Made by a program: the position numbers and the translations under genes
Shown: positions 42,956 through 52,678 of the stretch, piece after piece
Numbering within the stretch: position 1 is the stretch's first letter
How the letters are laid out: every line of letters begins with the position of its first letter
Source of the DNA: Rhizobiales bacterium dw_265
Lineage (GTDB): Bacteria > Pseudomonadota > Alphaproteobacteria > Micropepsales > Micropepsaceae
Reading direction: 5' to 3'
Length of the DNA: 64,000 nt
NCBI GenBank assembly: GCA_018449595.1
Contig: JAAVUU010000001.1
Location: 620,001 to 684,000, forward strand
The notes under the pieces: generated by a model
Database searches by the model: none
Seen by the model: only the letters and a program-made list of their open reading frames with translations
What the model was told of the DNA's origin: nothing

Positions 42956-43930
42956 ATGACCGCCAACACCGCCAGACATTCCAAAGTCATCATCCTGGGC
43001 AGCGGCCCGGCCGGCTGCACCGCCGCCATCTATGCCGCCCGCGCCATGCTGGAGCCGACCCTGATCGCGGGCATCCAGCCCGGCGGCCAGCTGACCATCA
43101 CCACCGAGGTCGAGAACTATCCGGGCTTCGCCGAGGCCATCCAGGGCCCCTGGCTGATGGACCAGATGCAGGAACAGGCCAGAGCCCTGGGCACCAACTT
43201 CGTCACCGACACCATCGCGGAGGTGAACCTGTCGCGCCGGCCCTTTACGCTCTTGGGCGACGGCGGCGACGTCTATACCTGCGACACGCTCATTATCGCC
43301 ACCGGCGCCAGCGCCAACTGGCTGGGCCTGGAGAGCGAAGGCAAATTCCAGGGCTTCGGCGTCTCGGCCTGCGCCACCTGCGACGGCTTCTTCTATCGCG
43401 GCAAGAAGGTCGCGGTGGTCGGCGGCGGCAATACCGCGGCCGAGGAAGCCCTGTTCCTGACCAACTTCGCCGACAAGGTGACGCTGGTGCATCGCCGTGA
43501 CACCCTGCGCGCCGACAAGACCAACCAGGCGCGGCTGGCCGCCAACCACAAGGTCAATGTGCTGTACGATACCGAGGTCGCCGAGGTGCTGGGCACCAGC
43601 GAGCCCAAAGGCGTCACCGGCGTGGCCTTGCGCAACACCGTGACCGGCTCGCTGCACACACAGGACGTGGACGGCGTGTTCGTCGCCATCGGCCATTCGC
43701 CCGCGACCGGGCTGTTCCACGGCCAGCTGGAGATGGATGCCGAGGGCTATATCACCACCGCGCCGGATTCCACCCATACCAGCGTGGCGGGCGTGTTCGC
43801 GGCCGGCGATGTGAAGGACAAGGTGTTCCGCCAGGCGGTGACGGCGGCGGGCATGGGCTGCATGGCGGCCCTGGAAGCGGAACGGTTTTTGGCGGCATCA
43901 CATTCGGGCGATTTGCCGCTCAGCGCATAG
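42956..43930 (+). CDS. trxB: Thioredoxin-disulfide reductase
   Basis: The 324-residue flavoenzyme transfers electrons from NADPH to thioredoxin. It shows the FAD motif VIILGSGPAGCTAAIYAARA, PGGQLTITTEVENYPGF, the redox-active CATC in GVSACATCDGFFYRG, the NADPH motif VAVVGGGNTAAEEALFL and the C-terminal GVFAAGDVKDKVFRQAVTAAGMGCMAA. The length is normal. A LysR gene follows after 20 bases and may be co-transcribed. Confidence 0.97.
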   Translation: MTANTARHSKVIILGSGPAGCTAAIYAARAMLEPTLIAGIQPGGQLTITTEVENYPGFAEAIQGPWLMDQMQEQARALGTNFVTDTIAEVNLSRRPFTLLGDGGDVYTCDTLIIATGASANWLGLESEGKFQGFGVSACATCDGFFYRGKKVAVVGGGNTAAEEALFLTNFADKVTLVHRRDTLRADKTNQARLAANHKVNVLYDTEVAEVLGTSEPKGVTGVALRNTVTGSLHTQDVDGVFVAIGHSPATGLFHGQLEMDAEGYITTAPDSTHTSVAGVFAAGDVKDKVFRQAVTAAGMGCMAALEAERFLAASHSGDLPLSA

Positions 43931-43950
43931 GCGGGCGGAAGGGGGACAGG

Positions 43951-44862
43951 ATGGATTGGGACAAGCTTCGCATCTTCCACGCCGTGGCTTCGGCGGGCAG
44001 CTTCACGCATGCCGGCCAGACGCTGGGGCTGTCGCAGTCGGCGGTCAGCCGCCAGATCAGCGCCCTGGAGGAGGAAATCTCCACCCCGCTGTTCCAGCGT
44101 CACGCCCGGGGACTGACCCTGACCGACGAAGGCGAGCTGCTGTTCACCGCCGTCACCGATGTGCTGGGCCGGCTGGCGGCGGCGGAAGAGGCGCTCAAGA
44201 ATGTCCATGACTCCCCGCGCGGGGCGCTGAAGATCACCACCGCGCATGGCGTCGGCGCCTATTGGCTGCTGCCCCGGCTGGGCCAGTTCCTGGCGCAATA
44301 TCCGGAAGTGGAAATCCATCTGGTGATGGACGATCGCGAGCTGGACCTGGCCCAGCGCGAGGCCGACCTGGCCATCCGCATGCGCGCCCCGGTGCAGGCC
44401 GACCTGATCCAGCGCAAGCTGTTCACCGTCCACTACCACATGTACGCCTCCAAGGCGTATCTGAAGGAACATCCCGCGCCCATATCGCTGGACCAGATCG
44501 CCGGCCACACCATCATCGTCTATGGCGAGACGGCGGTGCCGGAGATCCGCGACATCAACTGGCTGCTGGAAGCGTTCAAGCGGCACTCCAAGCCCGGCGG
44601 CCCTCCCAATGGAAGTGGGGGCCATATCATCCGCATCAACAATATCACCGGCATCCTGCAGGCGGTCGAGGCAGGATTGGGGATCGGGGTGGTGCCGGAC
44701 TATGTCGCGGCGCAGCATCCCAGCCTGGAGCGGGTGCTGCCCGATGTGGCGGCGCCGGGCTTCGACGTGCATCTGGTCTATGCCGATGCCCTGCGCCAGT
44801 CCAAGCGGGTGGCGGCGTTCCGCGATTTCGCCATCAAGAATTCCAGGGACTGGCAGTACTAG
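43951..44862 (+). CDS. LysR-family transcriptional regulator
   Basis: The 303-residue regulator has the LysR helix-turn-helix (LRIFHAVASAGSFTHAGQTLGLSQSAVSRQISALEEEISTPLFQRH) and a periplasmic-binding-protein-like effector domain (about 95-295) with VEIHLVMDDRELDLAQREADLAIRM and GLGIGVVPDYVAAQ. AGGGGGAC precedes the ATG at 43951. Its closeness to trxB suggests joint expression, perhaps in redox control. The target genes are not evident. Confidence 0.92.
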   Translation: MDWDKLRIFHAVASAGSFTHAGQTLGLSQSAVSRQISALEEEISTPLFQRHARGLTLTDEGELLFTAVTDVLGRLAAAEEALKNVHDSPRGALKITTAHGVGAYWLLPRLGQFLAQYPEVEIHLVMDDRELDLAQREADLAIRMRAPVQADLIQRKLFTVHYHMYASKAYLKEHPAPISLDQIAGHTIIVYGETAVPEIRDINWLLEAFKRHSKPGGPPNGSGGHIIRINNITGILQAVEAGLGIGVVPDYVAAQHPSLERVLPDVAAPGFDVHLVYADALRQSKRVAAFRDFAIKNSRDWQY

Positions 44863-44871
44863 CCGGGACGC

Positions 44872-45231
44872 CTAATAGCGGTCGCCGTAATAGCCCCGCC
44901 GGTAGCCGTAATAGTCCGGCGGCGGGGGATAATAGCCGGGCGGCGGGCCGTAATAGTCCGGTGGCGGCGGCCCATAATAACCCGAGGGCCTGGCGCCCAG
45001 GGCAGCGCCCAGGATCGCAAACGGCGTGGTGGCGATGGTGGCGGCCCCCACCAGCACACCGCCGACAAGTCCCAGGACCGGGCCGGGACCGCCATAATAA
45101 TAGCCGCCGCGATAGCCGCCATGACGGCCGCGCCAATAGGCATCGGCCGAGGACGCGGAGGCCGCGACAAAAACCGCCGCCAGCGCGCCCGCGGCCAATG
45201 CGCCTTTGATAAGGGCCCTGCTCTTCTGCAT
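44872..45231 (-). CDS. Small exported Gly/Tyr/Pro-rich protein
   Basis: The 119-residue protein has a signal peptide (about 1-31: a hydrophobic GALAAGALAAVFVAASASSADA). A Gly/Tyr-rich segment (GGYRGGYYYGGPGP) follows, then a short hydrophobic part that may insert in a membrane (LGLVGGVLVGAATIATTPFAILGAALG). It ends in repeats of YYGPPP and PPPPDYYG. The ATG at 45231 has GGGAGA seven bases upstream. It is probably a cell-surface structural or glycine-zipper-like protein. No function is known. Confidence 0.65.
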   Translation of the reverse strand: MQKSRALIKGALAAGALAAVFVAASASSADAYWRGRHGGYRGGYYYGGPGPVLGLVGGVLVGAATIATTPFAILGAALGARPSGYYGPPPPDYYGPPPGYYPPPPDYYGYRRGYYGDRY

Positions 45232-45323
45232 GCCGTATCTCCCTGCTGGATCGGGCAGTTTGGGCATTTCATTCCTGAACCGCAAATGAACGGCCTGTCG
45301 CATCGCACCCGAAAGAAAGTGAT

Positions 45324-45467
45324 CTTGAAAGCCTCGCGCGCCGTACTATCTCTGTTGTGTCGCCTTCTCTCCCCCCGGAGGTGACACCCGACCCCGCTCT
45401 CTCCCCCTTGAGCGTGGTTCCCTGGGCCGGAGCGCGGTAATTCGCTGCTTCGGCCCATTCTTTTTTA
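45324..45467 (+). ncRNA. Candidate small structured RNA with promoter and terminator
   Basis: CTTGAA at 45324-45329 and CTATCT at 45346-45351 are 16 bases apart and resemble the alphaproteobacterial CTTGAC/CTATAT promoter. A predicted transcript from about 45358 would contain a CGCTC/GAGCG hairpin. It would end in a larger hairpin (GGGCCG at 45424-45429 pairing with CGGCCC at 45451-45456) followed by T6 at 45461-45466. No open frame with a ribosome-binding site fits. I could not match it to a known RNA family. The rest of the 359-base gap (45232-45590) shows nothing further beyond low-complexity C-rich sequence. Confidence 0.4.
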
Positions 45468-45590
45468 TCGCACGGCCTTCGCTTCACCACCGCCGGAGCT
45501 TCGCCATCCGGCACGCTCGGCCGGCAGGCTCTTTTTTCTTGCCATGGCGGATATGTTAGGCTTGCCGCCGGGCTATTTCGGGGGAATTCC

Positions 45591-46091
45591 ATGTGCGAAA
45601 AAATTGACAGACGAGCGTTGGGCAGGCTGCTGGCCGGCGCGGCGGGAGCCGGCGTGCTGCCGGGCGCGGCAAAGGCCGCCACCGTCTCGGCACTGGCCAT
45701 CACCTGCATTGACTACCGGCTGGTGGACGACGCGGTGCGCTTCTTCAACCGGCGGCACATGACCAACGATTACGACCAGGTGTCGCTGGCAGGGGCCTCG
45801 CTGGCGGGCGTGTCGGACAAATTCCCTTCCGCCAACGCCGCCTTCTGGGACCAGATCGGCATCGCCCATCAACTGCACCATATCAAGAAGGTGATCGTAA
45901 TCGATCACCGCGACTGCGGCGCCTACAAGGTGGCCTTCGGCACGGACTATCAGGGGCATGGCGCGGCCGAGACCGCCCAGCACAAGACCGTGATGGAACA
46001 GGTCAAGGCGAAGCTGGCCCAAACCCATCCCGAACTGGCCGCCGAATTCTATCTCATGGCGCTGGACGGCAAGGCCGAGCGGGTGGTCTGA
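45591..46091 (+). CDS. Exported beta-carbonic-anhydrase-like protein
   Basis: The 166-residue protein has a twin-arginine-like signal (DRRALGRLLAGAAGAGVLP, cleavage near residue 30). A beta-carbonic-anhydrase fold follows: ITCIDYRLVDD holds Cys39, Asp41 and Arg43, and VIVIDHRDCGAYK holds His106 and Cys109. These fit the Cys-His-Cys zinc site and the Asp-Arg dyad. The protein is shorter than typical beta-carbonic anhydrases and the C-terminus is brief. Zinc binding is likely; carbonic anhydrase activity is not proven. GGGGGA precedes the start. The last 43 bases overlap the convergent membrane-protein gene. Confidence 0.75.
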   Translation: MCEKIDRRALGRLLAGAAGAGVLPGAAKAATVSALAITCIDYRLVDDAVRFFNRRHMTNDYDQVSLAGASLAGVSDKFPSANAAFWDQIGIAHQLHHIKKVIVIDHRDCGAYKVAFGTDYQGHGAAETAQHKTVMEQVKAKLAQTHPELAAEFYLMALDGKAERVV

Positions 46092-46432
46092 GCAGCCGGC
46101 CGGTGCTGCATGAATTGGAACAGGAAAACCAGAATCAGCGCCACGACGATCCATATCGCCAGGCTTTCAAAGCGTGTTTTCTGCGGACGCTTGCCGGTGC
46201 GATAGGTTTCCGGCGCCGCGCTAAACCGTCTTTGCAATTCCGCGTATCCGTGACGCCGCCAGACGACCGCCAGCGTAACCAGCACGACCGAGACGCAAAG
46301 CAGGAAGAATACGAACAACATCTGGTCGGACGTGCCGGTCCAGGGCGTCGAAAACGCCCTGATGGTGACACCCACCATTTTCACAACGAACAAAAACACC
46401 GTCGCAAGCGCGAGAGGAAACCGCCAGTTCAT
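46049..46432 (-). CDS. Small membrane protein with two or three helices, unknown function
   Basis: The 127-residue protein has hydrophobic segments near residues 5-22, 33-55 (MLFVFFLLCVSVVLVTLAVVW) and 92-107 (LAIWIVVALILVFLFQFM), with basic loops between. The ATG at 46432 follows the slipin gene stop by one base and has GAAGG upstream. It is the last gene of the GntR-slipin operon, so a membrane role with slipin is likely. No family was recognised. Its end overlaps the carbonic-anhydrase-like gene by 43 bases on the other strand. Confidence 0.6.
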   Translation of the reverse strand: MNWRFPLALATVFLFVVKMVGVTIRAFSTPWTGTSDQMLFVFFLLCVSVVLVTLAVVWRRHGYAELQRRFSAAPETYRTGKRPQKTRFESLAIWIVVALILVFLFQFMQHRPAAQTTRSALPSSAMR

Positions 46433-46433
46433 C

Positions 46434-47339
46434 TCAGCCTTCTTGCCGGGGCACTTGCGGCACGGACGCCTGAGCGGCCGGCGCGGACTGCCGGGCGGCA
46501 TCGGCCTTGGCCATGTTCAGCGCGAAGGCCGCCGCCCCAGGATTCATCGCGTCCACCATGGAGGTCGGCATCAGGATGGTGGCGCCGCGTTCCTTGGTCG
46601 TCTCATAGATGATGTTCATGGCGCGCAGCTGCAGCGCCTCCGGGCTGGAGACATAGAGTTTCGCCGCATTGACGAACTTCTGGGCGATCTCCTCTTCCGC
46701 CGAACCCAAGGTGACGCGGGCCTGTTTCTCGCGCTCGGCCTGGGCCTGGCGGCTCATGGCGTCCTGCAGGTTGGCGGGAATGGCGACATCGCGGATTTCC
46801 ACCGAATTGACGGTGACGCCCCATTCCGCGGTCTTGGCGCCGATCACCTCTTTCAGCGCCGCATCGGCGGTCTTGCGATCCGACAGCAATTCCGACAGCA
46901 GCGAGGAGCCGATCATCTCGCGCAGGCTGGTCTGGGCGACGCGCTGCACGGCGCTGACATAGTCGGTGATTTCCAGCGCGGCGCGCTCGGCGTCATGCAC
47001 CATCCAGAACACGATGGCATCCACATTCACCGGCACGGTGTCCTTGGTCAGGGCCTGTTCGGCATTGACCTCGGTGGTGCGGATGCGCTGGTCGATCCAG
47101 TTGGTGACCTGGTCGAAGATCGGCACCAGGATGAAGAGGCCAGGCCCCTTGACGGCATGCAGCTTGCCCAGCCGCAAGATCACCGCCCGCTCCCACTGCT
47201 GCGCCATCTTGATGGAATAGCCCAGGAAGAAGCCGACCACCGCCAGCGCAATGGGAATGACGATGGGCATGCGGGCCAGGAAGGACAACACCGCCCCGCC
47301 GATGAAGACGATGAAGATCAAGGCGCTGATGGCGTTCAT
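46434..47339 (-). CDS. SPFH-domain protein (slipin/stomatin family)
   Basis: The 301-residue membrane protein has two close hydrophobic segments (about 3-50). The SPFH domain (about 55-220) contains MAQQWERAVILRLGKLHAVKGPGLFILVPIFDQV, DQRIRTTEVNAEQALTKDTVPVNVDAIVFWMVHDAERA and a coiled-coil tail (AEREKQARVTLGSAEEE). Family members scaffold membrane domains. The ATG at 47339 has GGAGG six bases upstream. The same frame is open to an ATG at 47516 that overlaps the gntR stop as ATGA, which would add a further helix. It is probably controlled by the adjacent GntR regulator. Confidence 0.88.
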   Translation of the reverse strand: MNAISALIFIVFIGGAVLSFLARMPIVIPIALAVVGFFLGYSIKMAQQWERAVILRLGKLHAVKGPGLFILVPIFDQVTNWIDQRIRTTEVNAEQALTKDTVPVNVDAIVFWMVHDAERAALEITDYVSAVQRVAQTSLREMIGSSLLSELLSDRKTADAALKEVIGAKTAEWGVTVNSVEIRDVAIPANLQDAMSRQAQAEREKQARVTLGSAEEEIAQKFVNAAKLYVSSPEALQLRAMNIIYETTKERGATILMPTSMVDAMNPGAAAFALNMAKADAARQSAPAAQASVPQVPRQEG

Positions 47340-47512
47340 GTGAACCTCCGTGGTTGAAGAAGCATTGCGGGAAATTGTGTCGGATCGCCGTGCCGGCGCG
47401 CGGACCTGACGGTCTTTCGCCTGCCGTTCGGCTTTGCGCATCGCCTGGCGCAGCCAGCCCCACAGCACGAGCAGGCCAACCAGGATGGCGAAAAAGCCGA
47501 ACGAACCGCTCA

Positions 47513-47887
47513 TCATGCGCCACGTTCCACCAGCTTCGCCAGCGCCGCGGCAAGTTCGTCCAGGGCGATGCCCTGCCCTTTGGCCTGGGCGGCGACCTTG
47601 AAGGCCAAGTCCTGGGCCTGGCGACGGCGGTTGCGCGGCGGCGGCGCGGGATCGGAGACGAAGGTGCCCACGCCGCGCTGCTTGGTCAGCACGCCCTCCT
47701 GCTCCAACTCGCCATAGGCGCGCTGTACGGTGTTGAGATCGATCTTCAGCGCCACCGCGACCTGGCGCATGGTGGGAATCTGGGTGCCGGGCTTAAGCGC
47801 CCCGCGCCCGATCAGCGCCAGGATCTGCTCGCGCAGCTGCACATAGATCGGAATGCCATTCTGCTGGACCGAGAGCCCATCAAGCAT
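47513..47887 (-). CDS. GntR-family (YtrA-type) transcriptional regulator
   Basis: The 124-residue protein is almost only the GntR winged helix: GIPIYVQLREQILALIGRGALKPGTQIPTMRQVAVALKIDLNTVQRAYGELEQEGVLTKQRGVGTFV. A short C-terminal helical tail (LAFKVAAQAKGQGIALDELAAALAKLVE) follows, as in the YtrA subfamily. The ATG at 47887 is used; a TTG at 47905 lies inside the operator. The operon continues into the slipin gene. The perfect inverted repeat just upstream makes autoregulation very likely. Confidence 0.9.
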   Translation of the reverse strand: MLDGLSVQQNGIPIYVQLREQILALIGRGALKPGTQIPTMRQVAVALKIDLNTVQRAYGELEQEGVLTKQRGVGTFVSDPAPPPRNRRRQAQDLAFKVAAQAKGQGIALDELAAALAKLVERGA

Positions 47888-47891
47888 GAAA

Positions 47892-47919
47892 CCAGTGTAT
47901 GACAATTATCATACACTGG
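47892..47919 (-). promoter_or_regulatory. Perfect inverted repeat, likely GntR operator
   Basis: CCAGTGTATGA and TCATACACTGG are exact reverse complements separated by six bases (CAATTA). The repeat ends five bases upstream of the gntR ATG, so it overlaps the expected transcription start. The GTGTA...TACAC core agrees with YtrA-type operators. The regulator gene has no Shine-Dalgarno sequence. Confidence 0.75.
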
Positions 47920-47941
47920 CAAGGCCGCGTCAGCCCCGTCT

Positions 47942-49733
<1,792 letters not shown>

Positions 49734-49742
49734 TGAAGCCGG

Positions 49743-49800
49743 CGCAATGGTCCGGTGGACCATTGCGAGAAAACAAACGCCGCGTCCTTGGGCGAGCAGC
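49743..49800 (+). repeat. Dispersed palindromic repeat, GGTCC-rGT-GGACC family, copy 1
   Basis: CGCAATGGTCC and GGACCATTGCG form an 11-base perfect inverted repeat around GGT (49743-49767). The following bases (GCGAGAAAACAAACGCCGCG, then CTTGGGCGAGC) match those after a second copy at 58427-58485. The element lies nine bases after the lipoprotein gene in a 239-base gap that otherwise shows no gene. Confidence 0.7.
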
Positions 49801-49972
49801 AACGGACGAGAGAAGAACGATGACGCCCAAAATGTCCGTGTGGGATTTTCGCGTTGAAAACGTCGCGTTGACAATGCGTCGCTAAAGCCTGCATTTTCGG
49901 CGCAAAAGCGGGATGGAGCCCGCCATCGCCGTCCCTCGCGGGCGGTCCCAGGGTCCGAAATCAGGTGTGTCC

Positions 49973-51727
49973 ATGAAAATTCGCTCGTCGTTTGCCGCCA
50001 TTTCTCTGGCGTCGCTGTTGTGTGCGGGTGCGAGCGTTGCCCAGACTCCCCCGCCAGCCGGCATGACCGAGGGCATGGACCCCGCCATCGCGGCGCGCAT
50101 GCGGGTGGAGCCCGCCACGCCCGGCGCCATGCCGCCCGCCACCACCTATAACGACTGGCCGACCTGGGGCTATGACCAGACCCGCACCGGCTGGAACCGG
50201 GGCGAGACCGTCCTCAGCACCAAAAACGTCGGCAAGCTGAAGCAGATCTGGTCCACCCAGCTGGCGGTGCCGGTCGACAAATATGTTCTCTCGACCATGA
50301 CCGCGCCGGTGATCGCGGCGGGCGTCAGCGTGGACGGCACGCCGCATGACGTGATGTTCATCCTGGGCGCCAACGACACCCTGTTCGCGCTGGACGCCTC
50401 CACCGGCAAGCAGTTGTGGGCCAAAAGCTTCCCCAATCCCGGCCATGCCCTCAAGCCCCGCACCTGGCTGTGCGCCGACGCCCCCAACGACACGCCGACC
50501 ATCGACAAGGCGCGCGGACTTGTCTTTTTCATCACCGGCGACGGCAAGCTGCGCGGCGTCTCCATGAGCGACGGCAGCGAGAAGCTGACGCCCACCGACT
50601 TCGTGGCGCCCTTCGCCCGCGCCTGGAGCCTGAACCTGGTGGACAATGTGATTTATTCCACCAGCGGGCGCGCCTGCGGCGAGGTCAGCGATACCTCATC
50701 CCCCATGTATGCCGCCGCCATGTCGGGCCTGCGCCGCAAGGGCGAAGGCCCGCTGCTGGACGCCTCCGCCATCCAGGCCGCCGATGTCAGCGACCTCAGC
50801 CATCCGCGCGTCATCCATTTCTACACCAGCGGCGCGCGCCCGGCGGCGCCCTGGGGCCGCGGCGGCGCGGCGCTGGGCCCCAATGGCTCGTTGATCCTGG
50901 AGACCAGCGACGGCCGCTATGATCCGGCGGCGGGCGATTTCAGCGAAAGCATCCTGAAGGTCGCGCCCAAGGCGACGCGGCTGATGGACAGCTACACCCC
51001 CACCAACTGGCTGGACAACCTGCAGCACGACATGTCGGGCTCGGCCACGCCGGTGGTGTTCGACTTCGCCGGCAAGACCCTGATCGCGGCGTCGCAGAAG
51101 GAATCGGTGCTGCGCATTCTCGACGCCAATGCCCTGGGCGGCGCCAACCACATGACGCCCTTGTGGCAGTCGCCCAAGCTGGGCAATGACGAAAAGACCG
51201 GCACCGATCCCAGCCGGGGCGTGTGGGGCGGCATCGCGACCTATGAAACGAACGGCAAGCGCTACCTGTACCTGCCGCTCTATGGCCACCCATCCAAGGA
51301 TGCCCCCGTATTCTCCACCACCAACGGCCCGCGCGAGGACGGCAGCATCATGGCCTTCCAGGTGGTCAGCGATGCCGGGAAGATTTCGGCGGTGCCGCTG
51401 TGGACCTCCACCAACATGATCATGCCCGATCCGCCAGTGGTGGCGAACGGCGTGGTCTATGCGCTGTCCACCGGCGGTCAGGCGATGCAGAACATGCTGC
51501 ACCCCGGCGAAAAGCGCATGGCCTATGACGTCAGCGCGGTGCTGCGTTCGACGCCGGTGGCGAACATGGTGCTCTATGCCTATGACGCCGAGACCGGCAA
51601 GCAATTATGGTCCAGCGGCAAGACCCTGCCCGATTGGGTGCATTTCAGCGAACCCGTTGTTGCGCTTGGCAAAGTCTTTGTCGTGACCCACGACGCCCAT
51701 GTCGTGGCGTTCGGATTGCACAAATAG
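49973..51727 (+). CDS. Exported PQQ-like beta-propeller protein
   Basis: The 584-residue protein has a signal peptide (MKIRSSFAAISLASLLCAGASVAQ). Repeated beta-propeller blades carry motifs such as DWPTWGYDQTRTGWNRGET, LGANDTLFALDASTGKQLWAKSF, RGLVFFITGDGKLRGVSM and MVLYAYDAETGKQLWSSGK. The GKQLW motif is typical of PQQ-type quinoprotein propellers, but the calcium- and PQQ-binding residues of dehydrogenases were not identified. It may be a structural or binding propeller rather than an enzyme. Two cysteines lie near the middle (TWLCAD and GRACGE). Confidence 0.82.
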   Translation: MKIRSSFAAISLASLLCAGASVAQTPPPAGMTEGMDPAIAARMRVEPATPGAMPPATTYNDWPTWGYDQTRTGWNRGETVLSTKNVGKLKQIWSTQLAVPVDKYVLSTMTAPVIAAGVSVDGTPHDVMFILGANDTLFALDASTGKQLWAKSFPNPGHALKPRTWLCADAPNDTPTIDKARGLVFFITGDGKLRGVSMSDGSEKLTPTDFVAPFARAWSLNLVDNVIYSTSGRACGEVSDTSSPMYAAAMSGLRRKGEGPLLDASAIQAADVSDLSHPRVIHFYTSGARPAAPWGRGGAALGPNGSLILETSDGRYDPAAGDFSESILKVAPKATRLMDSYTPTNWLDNLQHDMSGSATPVVFDFAGKTLIAASQKESVLRILDANALGGANHMTPLWQSPKLGNDEKTGTDPSRGVWGGIATYETNGKRYLYLPLYGHPSKDAPVFSTTNGPREDGSIMAFQVVSDAGKISAVPLWTSTNMIMPDPPVVANGVVYALSTGGQAMQNMLHPGEKRMAYDVSAVLRSTPVANMVLYAYDAETGKQLWSSGKTLPDWVHFSEPVVALGKVFVVTHDAHVVAFGLHK

Positions 51728-51871
51728 GGCGCAAGGGTGCTGCACTGCAGGATTAAAAAAGGGCCAGCACAGCGATTTTTCAGAGATAATTTAGTATAAT
51801 CAAGAACTTGTGATGACACGGGCAAAGACCTGTCTCTCGGCGGCCAGACATCGAGCCCCAAGAGAAACACC

Positions 51872-52129
51872 ATGAAGCTCATCGCTCTTTCCGCCGTCGC
51901 CCTGATGGCCATTGCCGCTCCGGCCTTCGCCGACCGCGCCAACGATCGCAAGTGGGGCTTCGGCGTTACGCCCACGCCGGTTGATCAGTATGGCAATCCC
52001 ACCGACCGCAACTGGAAGGCCAACCAGCGCCAGGAGCAGAACAACCGCCATGACCGCATGAACCAGGACAATATGCGCGCCATGCCGACCGACCGCAGCA
52101 CCGCGTCGCACGCCCCTACTGGCCTGTAA
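51872..52129 (+). CDS. Small exported Asn/Arg-rich protein
   Basis: The 85-residue protein has a signal peptide (MKLIALSAVALMAIAAPAFA) and a hydrophilic mature part rich in Asn, Arg and Asp (DRKWGFGVTPTPVDQYGNPTDRNWKANQRQEQNNRHDRMNQDNMR). A TATAAT box at 51795-51800 lies in the AT-rich gap before it, and a strong terminator follows. It is therefore probably an independent transcript. No family was recognised; the mature part looks disordered. Confidence 0.65.
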   Translation: MKLIALSAVALMAIAAPAFADRANDRKWGFGVTPTPVDQYGNPTDRNWKANQRQEQNNRHDRMNQDNMRAMPTDRSTASHAPTGL

Positions 52130-52149
52130 GAACAGCCGCATACGCGCGA

Positions 52150-52185
52150 AAAAGGCCCGCGATGAAAATCGCGGGCCTTTTCTTT
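52150..52185 (+). terminator. Rho-independent terminator after the small exported-protein gene
   Basis: AAGGCCCGCGAT (52152-52163) pairs perfectly with ATCGCGGGCCTT (52168-52179) around a GAAA loop and is followed by TTTCTTT. It starts about 20 bases after the stop at 52129. Confidence 0.9.
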
Positions 52186-52355
52186 GCCCATCCGGCCATT
52201 TGGCAGATTTGTTTCACCACCATCGGCAGCGGCGGCTTTTACGACAGATCGTTACAAATATGAAAGACGGCAGGCTTCCCGTCGGTGGCGGTAAGCGCGA
52301 AGCTCTACTCGGCCTTGTGTCCGTTCGGCGCTCCACCTTAAGGATACAGCCACAA

Positions 52356-52416
52356 GGACGGCCGGATCGGTTTTGGTGCCCCCCACGTAAAACCAATGGT
52401 CCGGCCGTCCATTTTT
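52356..52416 (+). ncRNA. Strong hairpin with T-run, possible 3' end of a leader or small RNA
   Basis: GGACGGCCGGA (52356-52366) pairs perfectly with TCCGGCCGTCC (52400-52410), and GGTTTT pairs with AAAACC inside. T5 follows at 52412-52416. The hairpin lies in a 494-base gap between the upstream terminator (52185) and the efflux gene. It could terminate a small RNA transcribed from 52190-52350 or attenuate the efflux gene. No coding frame in this stretch is convincing. Confidence 0.45.
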
Positions 52417-52501
52417 CGTTGCCCGGCGCCCGTCGGCTGCCCCGCCCCGCGACATATTTCCTTCCAGAAATCAGCGGCTTGGCCCGGAAATCGGTCAAGT
52501 T

Positions 52502-52537
52502 CGCGACTTTTTTGTCGCGCTGCTGCGGCGCGACAAA
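52502..52537 (+). promoter_or_regulatory. Mutually exclusive stems in the efflux-channel leader
   Basis: Segment 1 (CGCGAC, 52502-52507) can pair with segment 2 (GTCGCG, 52514-52519). Segment 2 can instead pair with segment 3 as a ten-base perfect stem (TTTGTCGCGC 52511-52520 with GCGCGACAAA 52528-52537). The layout resembles attenuators or antiterminators. It lies 142 bases before the efflux gene start. No leader peptide or ligand motif was recognised. Confidence 0.35.
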
Positions 52538-52678
52538 GCTTTACAGGTCCGGGGCCTTGCCTCCCGGCTTTTGACCGCCATATTTGCGGAGCAAGGCCGG
52601 AGCGGGTATCAGGGCCTTGGCAAGACGACCCCTATTGTCCGCGGCTCGGGGCCGCCCATTTTGGCAAAAGAGAGTTCT

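Noticed and set aside
52200..52574. A 124-residue frame in the efflux leader
   Set aside because: It runs through the strong hairpins, has no ribosome-binding site, and the protein is an unstructured Arg/Pro mixture.
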